Positions 1-5,909 of a DNA stretch of 9,499 nucleotides are shown piece by piece (position 1 is the first letter of the stretch; every line of letters begins with the position of its first letter). Both the position numbers and the translations under genes were made by a program. The notes beneath the pieces were generated by a model. The model saw only the letters and a program-made list of their open reading frames with translations. It was not told where the DNA came from and ran no database searches. The DNA is from Deltaproteobacteria bacterium (lineage in GTDB: Bacteria > Desulfobacterota > GWC2-55-46 > S146-70 > JAUXIU01), in the NCBI GenBank assembly GCA_030620895.1, contig JAUXIU010000027.1, forward strand, positions 1 to 9,499, given 5' to 3'.

Positions 1-13
1 CTCTCGGGTATCT

Positions 14-37
14 AAGTTACAAGTTACAAGTTGCAAG
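14..37. repeat. AAGTTAC heptamer tandem repeat
   Basis: Three consecutive heptamers, the third with one change (AAGTTGC), plus a partial fourth unit (AAG). The reverse complement reads GTAACTTGTAACTTG on the thpR strand. It is short and may extend leftward or belong to a dispersed word family; only this copy is visible. Confidence 0.75.
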
Positions 38-51
38 ACAGGGCTTATTAA

Positions 52-92
52 CCTTGCCTTAGCCTTAGCTTTAACCTTAACCTTAGCCTCAA
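52..92. repeat. Degenerate CCTTAG/CCTTAA hexamer array
   Basis: Successive units read CCTTG, CCTTAG, CCTTAG, CTTTAA, CCTTAA, CCTTAG, CCTCAA: one pentamer and six hexamers, differing by single substitutions. It lies downstream of thpR and is bracketed by an inverted repeat (33-43 and 129-139). The resemblance to telomere repeats is superficial. Confidence 0.75.
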
Positions 93-206
93 ACCTCTTT
101 CCTCAATCCTCGAACTGCCTGGGACAGTCCCCGTCTTGCACAAAATTGCTATTTTCCGAATTGAAAACTGCATCAGTGTCCGAATGAGTTTCCGGATGGA
201 TACTAT

Positions 207-791
207 TTATGACGTTGTGTATACATCCCCAAGTTTTGCCTCTTTCAGTCTGGTGTGGATTGCTCCAGATGGCTTTAATTCACTTTTATATAACAGTATC
301 TTGTCGATTATTAAATTCCCAAGTTCTATTCCATTAAGGCCCTCTATCCTTTCTTTAAAGGCCCTTTTATTAGACAGATACCTTACCCTTCCGATGCTGA
401 TATGTGGATGAAAATTGCGATCTTCCTTCTCGAACCCCACCATGCATAACTCCCTCTCTAGTGCTTTATAGATAATCTTCAATTTTTCTTCGTCCACGAC
501 ACCTAGCCAGATGACCCTGGGATTATTAAGATTTGGAAAGACGCCTATTCCTTTTACCGAAATATCATGTGGATCTATACCGGAAACCGACTGTAACATG
601 GCACGATAAATCTCTTCCATCCTGTTTTCTTCTATGTCTCCGAGAAACCTTAAAGTGAGGTGAATGTTTCCAGGTTTAACCCACGAAACACGATCGGCAG
701 AATCTTTTAATCTATCCTGAATATTAGCTATTTCATTGGCAATTCTATCAGATACTTCAGTTGCAATAAATATCCTTATGAGATTATTCAC
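207..791 (-). CDS. thpR: RNA 2',3'-cyclic phosphodiesterase (ThpR/LigT family, 2H phosphoesterase)
   Basis: A cytoplasmic 2H-superfamily enzyme of 194 aa, the usual size for this family. Family members hydrolyse 2',3'-cyclic phosphate RNA ends to 2'-phosphates, and some ligate tRNA halves in vitro; the cellular role is unsettled. Both catalytic motifs are visible: HLT (H44-T46, in HLTLRFLG) and HIS (H130-S132, in HPHISIGR). The second has Ser where Thr is commoner, which the family tolerates. The N-terminus IRIFIATEV is the expected first beta strand. The start is GTG at 791, and the gene overlaps the end of cinA by 8 bp, implying translational coupling. The last codons fall in a 12-bp sequence, CTATTTATGACG on the plus strand, that also ends the repeat element upstream of mreD, so the extreme C-terminus (DVYTTS) may have been shaped by an insertion. 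Family assignment is firm; substrate is not. Confidence 0.93.
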   Translation of the reverse strand: MNNLIRIFIATEVSDRIANEIANIQDRLKDSADRVSWVKPGNIHLTLRFLGDIEENRMEEIYRAMLQSVSGIDPHDISVKGIGVFPNLNNPRVIWLGVVDEEKLKIIYKALERELCMVGFEKEDRNFHPHISIGRVRYLSNKRAFKERIEGLNGIELGNLIIDKILLYKSELKPSGAIHTRLKEAKLGDVYTTS

Positions 792-1284
792 AGAATAATA
801 ATAGAAATTCCTTCAATATTTCCAACGCATTATCAGCACTTTCAGCCTTGATCTTCTCCCTGCTTCCCTTGAAATGGAATCTATATGACCTAGTGTCTTT
901 TTTATTGCATACGGCTATAAATACTGTTCCGACAGACTTCTCTTCTGTTACACCTGAAGGCCCCGCTATACCTGTAACGGAAAGTCCAATATCTGCTCCA
1001 ATCTTTCTTCTTACACCTTCAGCCATCTCGGTTGCTGTTTCTGCACTAACGGCTCCATATCTTTTTAGAGTTTCAGGGGAGACTGAAAGTAGCTCATTCT
1101 TTACATCGTTGCTGTAAGCTATAATAGAGCCTTTAAGATAACGGGAACTTCCAGGTATATTAGTTATCCTGTGACTAATGAGGCCTCCGGTACACGACTC
1201 GGTTATGGCGAGCCATAACCCCCTATCCAGCAGAAGACCGCCAATTGTCTCTTCTATAATGCTGTATCCTGCCGTTGCATTCAT
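784..1284 (-). CDS. pncC: CinA C-terminal domain protein, nicotinamide-nucleotide amidohydrolase (PncC)
   Basis: A stand-alone CinA C-terminal domain of 166 aa, comparable to E. coli PncC and lacking the N-terminal MoaB-like domain of full-length CinA. The family deamidates nicotinamide mononucleotide to nicotinate mononucleotide plus ammonia, recycling the NMN made by NAD-dependent DNA ligase. Signature motifs are present: ITESCTGGL (27-35, with S30 the expected catalytic residue), GAVSAETATEMAEG (77-90) and SVTGIAGPSG (102-111). The start is ATG at 1284, with no strong Shine-Dalgarno sequence. It follows pgpA after 65 bp and overlaps thpR by 8 bp, so these three are probably one transcript. 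pgpA-cinA-thpR is a recurrent gene order, often followed by recA, which is not in the window. The family is certain; the NMN activity is inferred from homology. Confidence 0.93.
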   Translation of the reverse strand: MNATAGYSIIEETIGGLLLDRGLWLAITESCTGGLISHRITNIPGSSRYLKGSIIAYSNDVKNELLSVSPETLKRYGAVSAETATEMAEGVRRKIGADIGLSVTGIAGPSGVTEEKSVGTVFIAVCNKKDTRSYRFHFKGSREKIKAESADNALEILKEFLLLFCE

Positions 1285-1349
1285 ATTTGAGGTACATTAA
1301 ATATCTTTTTGAAGAAAAATCTGTCAAATGCGCTGGTTTCTACGATTAC

Positions 1350-1811
1350 TTAGTAGTAACCGATAAGCCAAGCGGCAACTAAAAATACAAGATTTGTATA
1401 TATACCGGCAACAACATCGTCAAGGACTATACCAACTCCCCCTTTGACTTTGTCGTCTATAAGGTTGGCTGGAAATGGCTTCAAGATATCAAAAATTCTA
1501 AAAATAAGGAAGATAAAAAATATATTCAGCAATGTGGTTGGTATAAGAAAGGATGCTACAAGGAACCCCACCACCTCATCGCAAACTATAGATGGTGGGT
1601 CTTCAACCTTGCCGATATTACAGGCACGAGAGGCCAACCAGGAGGCCCCCGAAAAAAAAATTAACAGTGCGATGCCACCTTTTATATGACCCAAGTTTGC
1701 CAGCAAGATACTGAGCGGTATGCCCCAAAGGGTACCTACAGTACCAGGGGCAATGGGGGAAAAGCCGACATATCCACCTGTTGCAAAAAATATTATAAAT
1801 CTTTGAGCCAC
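1350..1811 (-). CDS. pgpA: Phosphatidylglycerophosphatase A (PgpA)
   Basis: An inner-membrane enzyme of 153 aa that dephosphorylates phosphatidylglycerophosphate to phosphatidylglycerol, the last step of that phospholipid's synthesis. The family pattern is clear: GFSPIAPGTVGTLWG (16-30), DPPSIVCDEVVGF (71-83), and FRIFDILKPFP (104-114) followed by GGVGIVLDDVVAG (124-136), whose acidic residues (D131, D132) belong to the conserved metal-dependent site. Hydrophobic segments lie at about 35-60, 80-105 and 136-152. The start is GTG at 1811, two bases after the rodA stop (TAG), with AAGG five bases upstream of the GTG and overlapping the rodA end. It is therefore co-transcribed with, and probably translationally coupled to, rodA. 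Confidence 0.94.
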   Translation of the reverse strand: MAQRFIIFFATGGYVGFSPIAPGTVGTLWGIPLSILLANLGHIKGGIALLIFFSGASWLASRACNIGKVEDPPSIVCDEVVGFLVASFLIPTTLLNIFFIFLIFRIFDILKPFPANLIDDKVKGGVGIVLDDVVAGIYTNLVFLVAAWLIGYY

Positions 1812-1813
1812 AC

Positions 1814-2908
1814 CTACCTTAATATGAACCGCCGCATACTGACATTTAAGAGTATACCGACTCCAAAAATGACTGTTACAAGGAATGAACCACCGTAACT
1901 AAAGAAGGGAAGGGGCGCTCCTACAACAGGGAGCATCCCTGTAACCATACCGATATTAATTACAACATGCCAGAAAAACATCGATGTTACGCCAAACGCA
2001 AGCAGGCTTCCAAACCTGTCTTTAGCATGTTTAGCGGTATTCAAACCCATAATTATAAGGAGAAGGAAGAGGCCTGTTACACAGAAAGATCCTATAAATC
2101 CCCACTCCTCTGCAAGGATGGAAAATATGAAGTCTGTGTGATGTTCTGGAAGGAATAATAATCGCCCCTGTGTGCCATTTAGAAAACCCTCTCCGAAGAT
2201 CCCACCTGAACCAATGGCTATCTTCGACTGTATTAAATGGTATCCCGAGCCGAGTGGGTCCTGTGCAGGCTTCAGAAAGCTCATGAGTCTCGCTTTCTGG
2301 TAATCTTTAAGATAATACCATGTCAATGGAACTATTGATACTAAGAGGCCAGATGTTACAATTAGAATTTTTGTCCTGATCCTTATAAGCAAGACCATTG
2401 AAAAGAATATAAGACCCAAAATCATGGCAGTCCCAAGGTCGGGCTGCTTGGTTATCAAAAAGAATGGGATGACAAACAATATTACTGGAATTATAAGCTC
2501 CTTTACATTTAAGCCCTGTGGTGGTATCCATTTATTAGAAAAGTATTTTGAAAGGGCTATAATGAGCGATATCTTGGAAAATTCCGATGGTTGGATTGAG
2601 ATAAATCCAAGGTTGAGCCATCTCTGAGCACCTAAGGAGGAACGACCCATTGCAATGACCACAATTAATAATAATATTATTACACAATAGATAATGTATG
2701 CAATGACTTCGAGGTTGGAATAATCCATAAGCAAAAAAAGTACCATGAACGATATACCGATCATAAGCCAGTATATCTGTTTTTGATATATCTGACTGTC
2801 TGTTCCTATTGTTGCGCTGTAGATGTTTACAACACCTATTGTGGCCAGAAGAGCAACTATGATAAATAAGAACCAGTCAAAATGTACAAACAGACGTCTG
2901 TCAATCAT
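1814..2908 (-). CDS. rodA: Rod-shape peptidoglycan glycosyltransferase RodA (SEDS family)
   Basis: A polytopic membrane protein of 364 aa, typical for RodA, which polymerises lipid II glycan strands during cell elongation together with a class B PBP. SEDS hallmarks are present: GAQRWLNLGFISIQPSEFSK (93-112), KQPDLGTA (154-161), GFLNGTQGRLLFLPEHHTDF (241-260) with D259 at the position of the catalytic Asp of characterised RodA proteins, and PFFSYGGS (334-341). About ten hydrophobic segments span the protein. The N-terminus MIDRRLFVHFDWFL matches typical RodA starts, supporting ATG at 2908 although no clear Shine-Dalgarno sequence precedes it. The partner PBP2 lies upstream but 278 bp away across a repeat block, so rodA may have its own promoter. 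pgpA follows after 2 bp. Confidence 0.97.
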   Translation of the reverse strand: MIDRRLFVHFDWFLFIIVALLATIGVVNIYSATIGTDSQIYQKQIYWLMIGISFMVLFLLMDYSNLEVIAYIIYCVIILLLIVVIAMGRSSLGAQRWLNLGFISIQPSEFSKISLIIALSKYFSNKWIPPQGLNVKELIIPVILFVIPFFLITKQPDLGTAMILGLIFFSMVLLIRIRTKILIVTSGLLVSIVPLTWYYLKDYQKARLMSFLKPAQDPLGSGYHLIQSKIAIGSGGIFGEGFLNGTQGRLLFLPEHHTDFIFSILAEEWGFIGSFCVTGLFLLLIIMGLNTAKHAKDRFGSLLAFGVTSMFFWHVVINIGMVTGMLPVVGAPLPFFSYGGSFLVTVIFGVGILLNVSMRRFILR

Positions 2909-3186
2909 GTTTTTTATCGTTTGTAATTAGAAGTTATCCGCTTTTGTGTTTTAGTTGAAAGTTTAAATTGAATTAATAGGATCTTTATAATTGTTGTATC
3001 AAAATTCTAAATCCTATTCTTTAATCGTGTATCGTCATCCAGGAATTAGCTTCTTAGCTTTTTAGGAAAAAACAGGAGGTGGAAACCAACCTAAGAAGCT
3101 AAAAAGCTACAACCTAAAAAGCTATTAGGAATTATTCTTGATTTATGCAACACGCACGACGGTTTTTTTATTCATCAATATTCAAT
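2909..3186. repeat. Intergenic word-repeat region between PBP2 gene and rodA
   Basis: A 278-bp non-coding gap inside what is normally a tight operon. Read on the coding (minus) strand from the PBP2 stop it holds: an A-run followed by CCGTCGTGCGTG (within 3151-3173); TAGCTTTTTAGG and TAGCTTCTTAGG words (3090-3124); an inverted copy of those words (3047-3066); and CGATACACGATTAA (3021-3034). All three word types recur after the last gene of the window (9293-9476). The part next to rodA (2909-3020) is AT-rich and could hold a rodA promoter, but no convincing -35/-10 pair was found. No T-tract terminator is visible. Confidence 0.75.
3047..3124. repeat. Inverted AGCTTTTTAGG/AGCTTCTTAG word cluster
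   Basis: The plus strand reads TAGCTTCTTAGCTTTTTAGG at 3047-3066. The same words appear in reverse complement at 3090-3124: CTAAGAAGCTA at 3091-3101 is an exact 11-bp complement of 3047-3057, and CCTAAAAAGCT at 3113-3123 is an exact complement of 3056-3066. A transcript could fold into alternative hairpins with a roughly 30-50-nt loop. The coding-strand version of 3090-3124 matches 9450-9476 except for an 8-base insertion (TTTTTAGC) and one mismatch. Confidence 0.75.
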
Positions 3187-5052
3187 TTAAAAATATTGAT
3201 TATCTGCTTTGAGGATATTATCGGGGTCTTCATGTTCTCCGACTCTGAGATAGGCCCTTATAACTTCCCTGGCAATGGGGGCAGCTACCTGAGCCCCAAA
3301 TCCACCGTGCTCCACCAGAACTGCAACAGCTACCTGAGGGTCGTCTGCTGGTGCATAACCGATAAACCATGAATGGTCTCTTAATTTATAAGGTATTTCC
3401 ACAGATTTATCCTTTTCTTTATCCAATCTGATTACCTGGGCTGTACCAGTCTTTCCGGCGATATCTATCCCTTTAATCCTTATTCCCCTTGCGGTCCCTC
3501 CCTCATCATTAACTACACCTTTTAATGCCGACCTCATTATGTCTATTGTTCGCCGAGAAACCGGGGGCCTTCCTATCTCTTTAGGCATGAACCTCCATAT
3601 AACCTCCCCGGAGGGTGTTTCTACCCTATCAACTATTTGTGGCAAATAGAGCCTGCCACCATTAGCAATTGCAGAGTATGCATTAACCATCTGTAAGGGG
3701 GTGGCCAGCATGAAACCCTGACCTACAGAGACAGATATCGTTTCTCCTTTATACCAGGGCTCCTTGTATATTCTAGATTTCCATTCCTTTGTTGGCACAA
3801 GCCCTGCCTTTTCACCCTTTAGTTCGATATTTGTCTTCTTTCCAAGGCCAAAGCCTTTTGCATAATATGCAAGTTTATCGACCCCCAGCATTAAACCGGT
3901 TTGGTAAAAAAAGGTGTCAGACGATTCTACAATTGCTCTATGTACATTGATAATGCCGTGTCCTTCATCCTTCCAGTCTCTGTACGTCATGCCTGCGAAT
4001 TTAAAATCTGGACCGGAAAAGATCTCAGTGGAAGGTGATATTATCTCCTCTTCCAGCAATGCAATGGCTGTGATAGCTTTAAAGGTAGATGCGGGTGGAT
4101 ATTGTCCCTGAATAGCTCTATTTGTAAGAACATCAAACGGATCCTTAAGTAGTTCTTCCCAGTCATCTCTTGTTAATACAGTAGCAAAGATATTGGGATC
4201 GAATGTTGGACTGCTTACCATTGCTATAACTTTACCATTTTGGGGGTTTAGTGCCACTACCGCCCCTGCCTTATCTTTCATAAGTTTTTTTGCTGTATTT
4301 TGAGTATGAAGGTCTATTGTTAAGAAGAGGTTATTACCAGGTATAGGGTTAATCTTCTTTAATTGTGCTATCTCTCTTCCAAGGGCATCTACCTCGATCT
4401 GTTTGCCCCCATCAATTCCCCTTAAATATTTTTCCCAACTCTCCTCGATACCATATTTGCCCACTATATCACCAGCTCTATAGTTTGTGGCCGTATATCT
4501 TTTCAACTGCTGTTCTTCTATCTCTCCTACATATCCTATAAGATGAGATGCAAGGCCGTTATGGGGGTATAATCTTCTTGGGCTAACCTCAAGGCCGATA
4601 CCAGGAAGGTCTGTTTTAAATGATTCAAGCCTGGCTACTTCCTCCCAATCCAGATCCTTCTTTAGTTTTATTGTTCGATATGGAGGAAGGGTCCTGCCTC
4701 TCTTTAGAGATTTGTCGATATCTTCAGAGAAGATATCGACCATCTTAGGCAGGGTTATTTTAAGCATATCTAAATCTTTTAGATCTTCCCGTGTTATTGT
4801 TAGATTAAAACCAGGACGATTTTCAACAAGCCTATTGCCGTTAAAGTCATAAACAATACCTCGTGGTGCAATAATTTTTACCAATCTAATTCTATTATTC
4901 TCAGATAACTCTTTTAAATCATCACTTTTTATTATCTGGAGGTACCACAACCTTACAATTATAAGAAAGAAGAAGAAGAATGCAATTCCGGCCATGACAT
5001 ACAGCCTACCACTTAAATCCCTGGATTTTTCCTCTTCTTGATAGAGATTCAT
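3187..5052 (-). CDS. mrdA: Penicillin-binding protein 2 (MrdA), elongasome D,D-transpeptidase
   Basis: A class B PBP of 621 aa, the usual length for PBP2. It cross-links peptidoglycan during lateral wall growth with RodA. One N-terminal membrane anchor (about 18-40) follows a short cytoplasmic tail. The pedestal/dimerisation domain (about 55-230, with APRGIVYDFNGNRL and LYPHNGLASHLIGYVGEI) precedes the transpeptidase domain. Active-site motifs are intact: SxxK at S322-K325 (in PPASTFK), SSD at 377-379 (in VESSDTFFYQ) and KTG at 534-536 (in AGKTGTAQ). The SSD motif and the match to PBP2-type sequences favour PBP2 over the division protein FtsI. The ATG start overlaps the mreD stop (ATGA), implying coupling. 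Downstream, rodA is separated by a 278-bp repeat-filled gap rather than adjoining. The gene is intact. Confidence 0.97.
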   Translation of the reverse strand: MNLYQEEEKSRDLSGRLYVMAGIAFFFFFLIIVRLWYLQIIKSDDLKELSENNRIRLVKIIAPRGIVYDFNGNRLVENRPGFNLTITREDLKDLDMLKITLPKMVDIFSEDIDKSLKRGRTLPPYRTIKLKKDLDWEEVARLESFKTDLPGIGLEVSPRRLYPHNGLASHLIGYVGEIEEQQLKRYTATNYRAGDIVGKYGIEESWEKYLRGIDGGKQIEVDALGREIAQLKKINPIPGNNLFLTIDLHTQNTAKKLMKDKAGAVVALNPQNGKVIAMVSSPTFDPNIFATVLTRDDWEELLKDPFDVLTNRAIQGQYPPASTFKAITAIALLEEEIISPSTEIFSGPDFKFAGMTYRDWKDEGHGIINVHRAIVESSDTFFYQTGLMLGVDKLAYYAKGFGLGKKTNIELKGEKAGLVPTKEWKSRIYKEPWYKGETISVSVGQGFMLATPLQMVNAYSAIANGGRLYLPQIVDRVETPSGEVIWRFMPKEIGRPPVSRRTIDIMRSALKGVVNDEGGTARGIRIKGIDIAGKTGTAQVIRLDKEKDKSVEIPYKLRDHSWFIGYAPADDPQVAVAVLVEHGGFGAQVAAPIAREVIRAYLRVGEHEDPDNILKADNQYF

Positions 5053-5537
5053 ATGCTCGTACTGTCTTTACCCCCGAGTGCAAGGGAGGCATTTATCTTA
5101 GAAAGAAATTGTATTATAGGTGAAGCAAGGAGACCGGTGATTAACGGAGTCAGAAATACTGGCAACAATATGGGGATATTTGGATTCATAAAGGATAATA
5201 TTATATAGTATAAGACACCCTTTATGATACCCATAAGTCCAACTCCCACCATCCTTCCGAGGGTTGTGTTAAAGCTCATCGCCTTGGATAGCATGTTGAC
5301 TGCTATGAATATAATAACCAGGCTAAGGGAGGTCATTCCTATTATTCCTCCTGAAAATACATCTTCAATATAACCTAGTACGAAACCAAGTATAGGTCCT
5401 TCTAGTGAAACCTTTTGCGTTGCGATATAAAATACGATGACTAGAGACAGATCAGGGGATGGAATATTTGCCAGCAAGGTGCTTTTGATAGACAAATAGA
5501 TTATTACCAGTAATACATAAACTGAAAGTATCTTCAT
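5049..5537 (-). CDS. mreD: Rod shape-determining protein MreD
   Basis: A small polytopic membrane protein of 162 aa, normal for MreD, which connects the MreB/MreC scaffold to the PBP2-RodA synthase in the elongasome. There are five or six hydrophobic segments, and the region GPILGFVLGYIEDVFSGGIIGMTS (about 47-70), with its Gly-rich stretch and acidic pair, is the family's most recognisable part. Sequence conservation in MreD is low, so the call leans partly on context: it overlaps the PBP2 gene by 4 bp (ATGA). Unusually, mreB and mreC are not upstream. Instead a hairpin-rich element begins 29 bp before the ATG, facing divergent mutL. No Shine-Dalgarno sequence is evident in the short stretch before the start. 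Confidence 0.92.
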   Translation of the reverse strand: MKILSVYVLLVIIYLSIKSTLLANIPSPDLSLVIVFYIATQKVSLEGPILGFVLGYIEDVFSGGIIGMTSLSLVIIFIAVNMLSKAMSFNTTLGRMVGVGLMGIIKGVLYYIILSFMNPNIPILLPVFLTPLITGLLASPIIQFLSKINASLALGGKDSTSI

Positions 5538-5909
5538 GTATGTAAATTGAGGGAAACTTTACAGAGCGTCATAACAGTATGCACACCGTAAGTCCCACCT
5601 TGTAGGCGGGGTCAAGGCGTGCTAAGGTAATGGAAACTTCCTTGCTGTCAAGATGCACCGCCCACATGGCGGGCATCTTCACTTTGCATACCCGACCCAC
5701 ACTTCGTGTGGGTGCCCCGGCTCCTAGGCTCGTCGTTGCGGCGTACTACAAAGTACGCCTCACTCCTCGCTTTCGTCGCGTCTTGGTCTGCTTTGTTCTA
5801 ACACTCTATATGCGCATCTATTTATGACGGTATGTACAAATAACCTTTTACGACTTAAACTCGCAACCCTAAACTCGAGATCAGCAAATCATCTATTAAA
5901 AGATCGGCT
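5538..5909. promoter_or_regulatory. Divergent intergenic region between mreD and mutL
   Basis: This 372-bp gap must carry, or be traversed by, the promoters for the leftward mreD operon and the rightward mutL operon. Most of it (5567-5829) is the hairpin-rich repeat element. Only 29 bp separate that element from mreD and 80 bp from mutL. A weak sigma70-like pair reading toward mutL is TTGGTC (5783-5788) and TATATG (5807-5812) with an 18-bp spacer inside the element's right end; this is a guess. For mreD, any promoter must lie inside the element or beyond it, making the element part of the mRNA leader. Confidence 0.4.
5567..5829. repeat. MITE-like, hairpin-rich element with terminal inverted repeats
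   Basis: The block starts with CGTCATAA (5567-5574) and ends with its complement TTATGACG (5822-5829). The inverted similarity continues inward (ATGCACA against ATGCGCA), giving about 15 matches in 19. Inside are four hairpins: 5594-5610; 5650-5679 (12 paired bases, one bulge); 5695-5713 (8-bp perfect stem, 3-nt loop); and 5740-5759 (8-bp perfect stem, 4-nt loop). By hand count 118 of 200 bases at 5581-5780 are G or C, clearly richer than its surroundings. No transposase is encoded, so it would be non-autonomous, moved in trans. A structured RNA or degenerate intergenic repeat is the alternative. No clean target-site duplication was identified. Confidence 0.6.

Larger units (their letters stand above)
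1..206. repeat. Repeat-rich intergenic region downstream of thpR
   Basis: There is no credible gene here. Reading left to right: three tandem heptamers AAGTTAC, AAGTTAC, AAGTTGC (14-34); an array of degenerate hexamers of the type CCTTAG/CCTTAA (52-92); a small palindrome GGGACAGTCCC (121-131); and three TCCGRAT words (155, 179, 191). The array is bracketed by an 11-bp inverted repeat with one mismatch (33-43 and 129-139). An open frame at 136-411 runs antisense to thpR and is not credible. The region lies just beyond the thpR stop codon. No T-rich intrinsic terminator was found. Confidence 0.7.

Noticed and set aside
52..92. Telomere-like repeats
   Set aside because: The units are degenerate, few, and embedded in a bacterial intergenic region; there is no sign of a replicon end.
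121..131. GGGACAGTCCC as an operator
   Set aside because: A short palindrome downstream of a gene with no promoter nearby; too little to support a binding site.
136..411. A 91-codon open frame on the plus strand at the left edge
   Set aside because: Mostly antisense to thpR, whose catalytic motifs are clear. No family resemblance.
2909..3020. A sigma70 promoter for rodA
   Set aside because: TATAAA-like and TTGATA-like words exist on the minus strand but not with acceptable spacing, and such words are expected by chance in AT-rich DNA.
5594..5759. Intrinsic terminator or riboswitch
   Set aside because: None of the hairpins is followed by a T-run on either strand, and no known riboswitch core was recognised.
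5630..5827. A 65-codon open frame within the hairpin-rich element
   Set aside because: It crosses several hairpins, its Arg/Leu-rich translation looks like non-coding read-through, it has no convincing ribosome-binding site, and it ends inside the right terminal inverted repeat.
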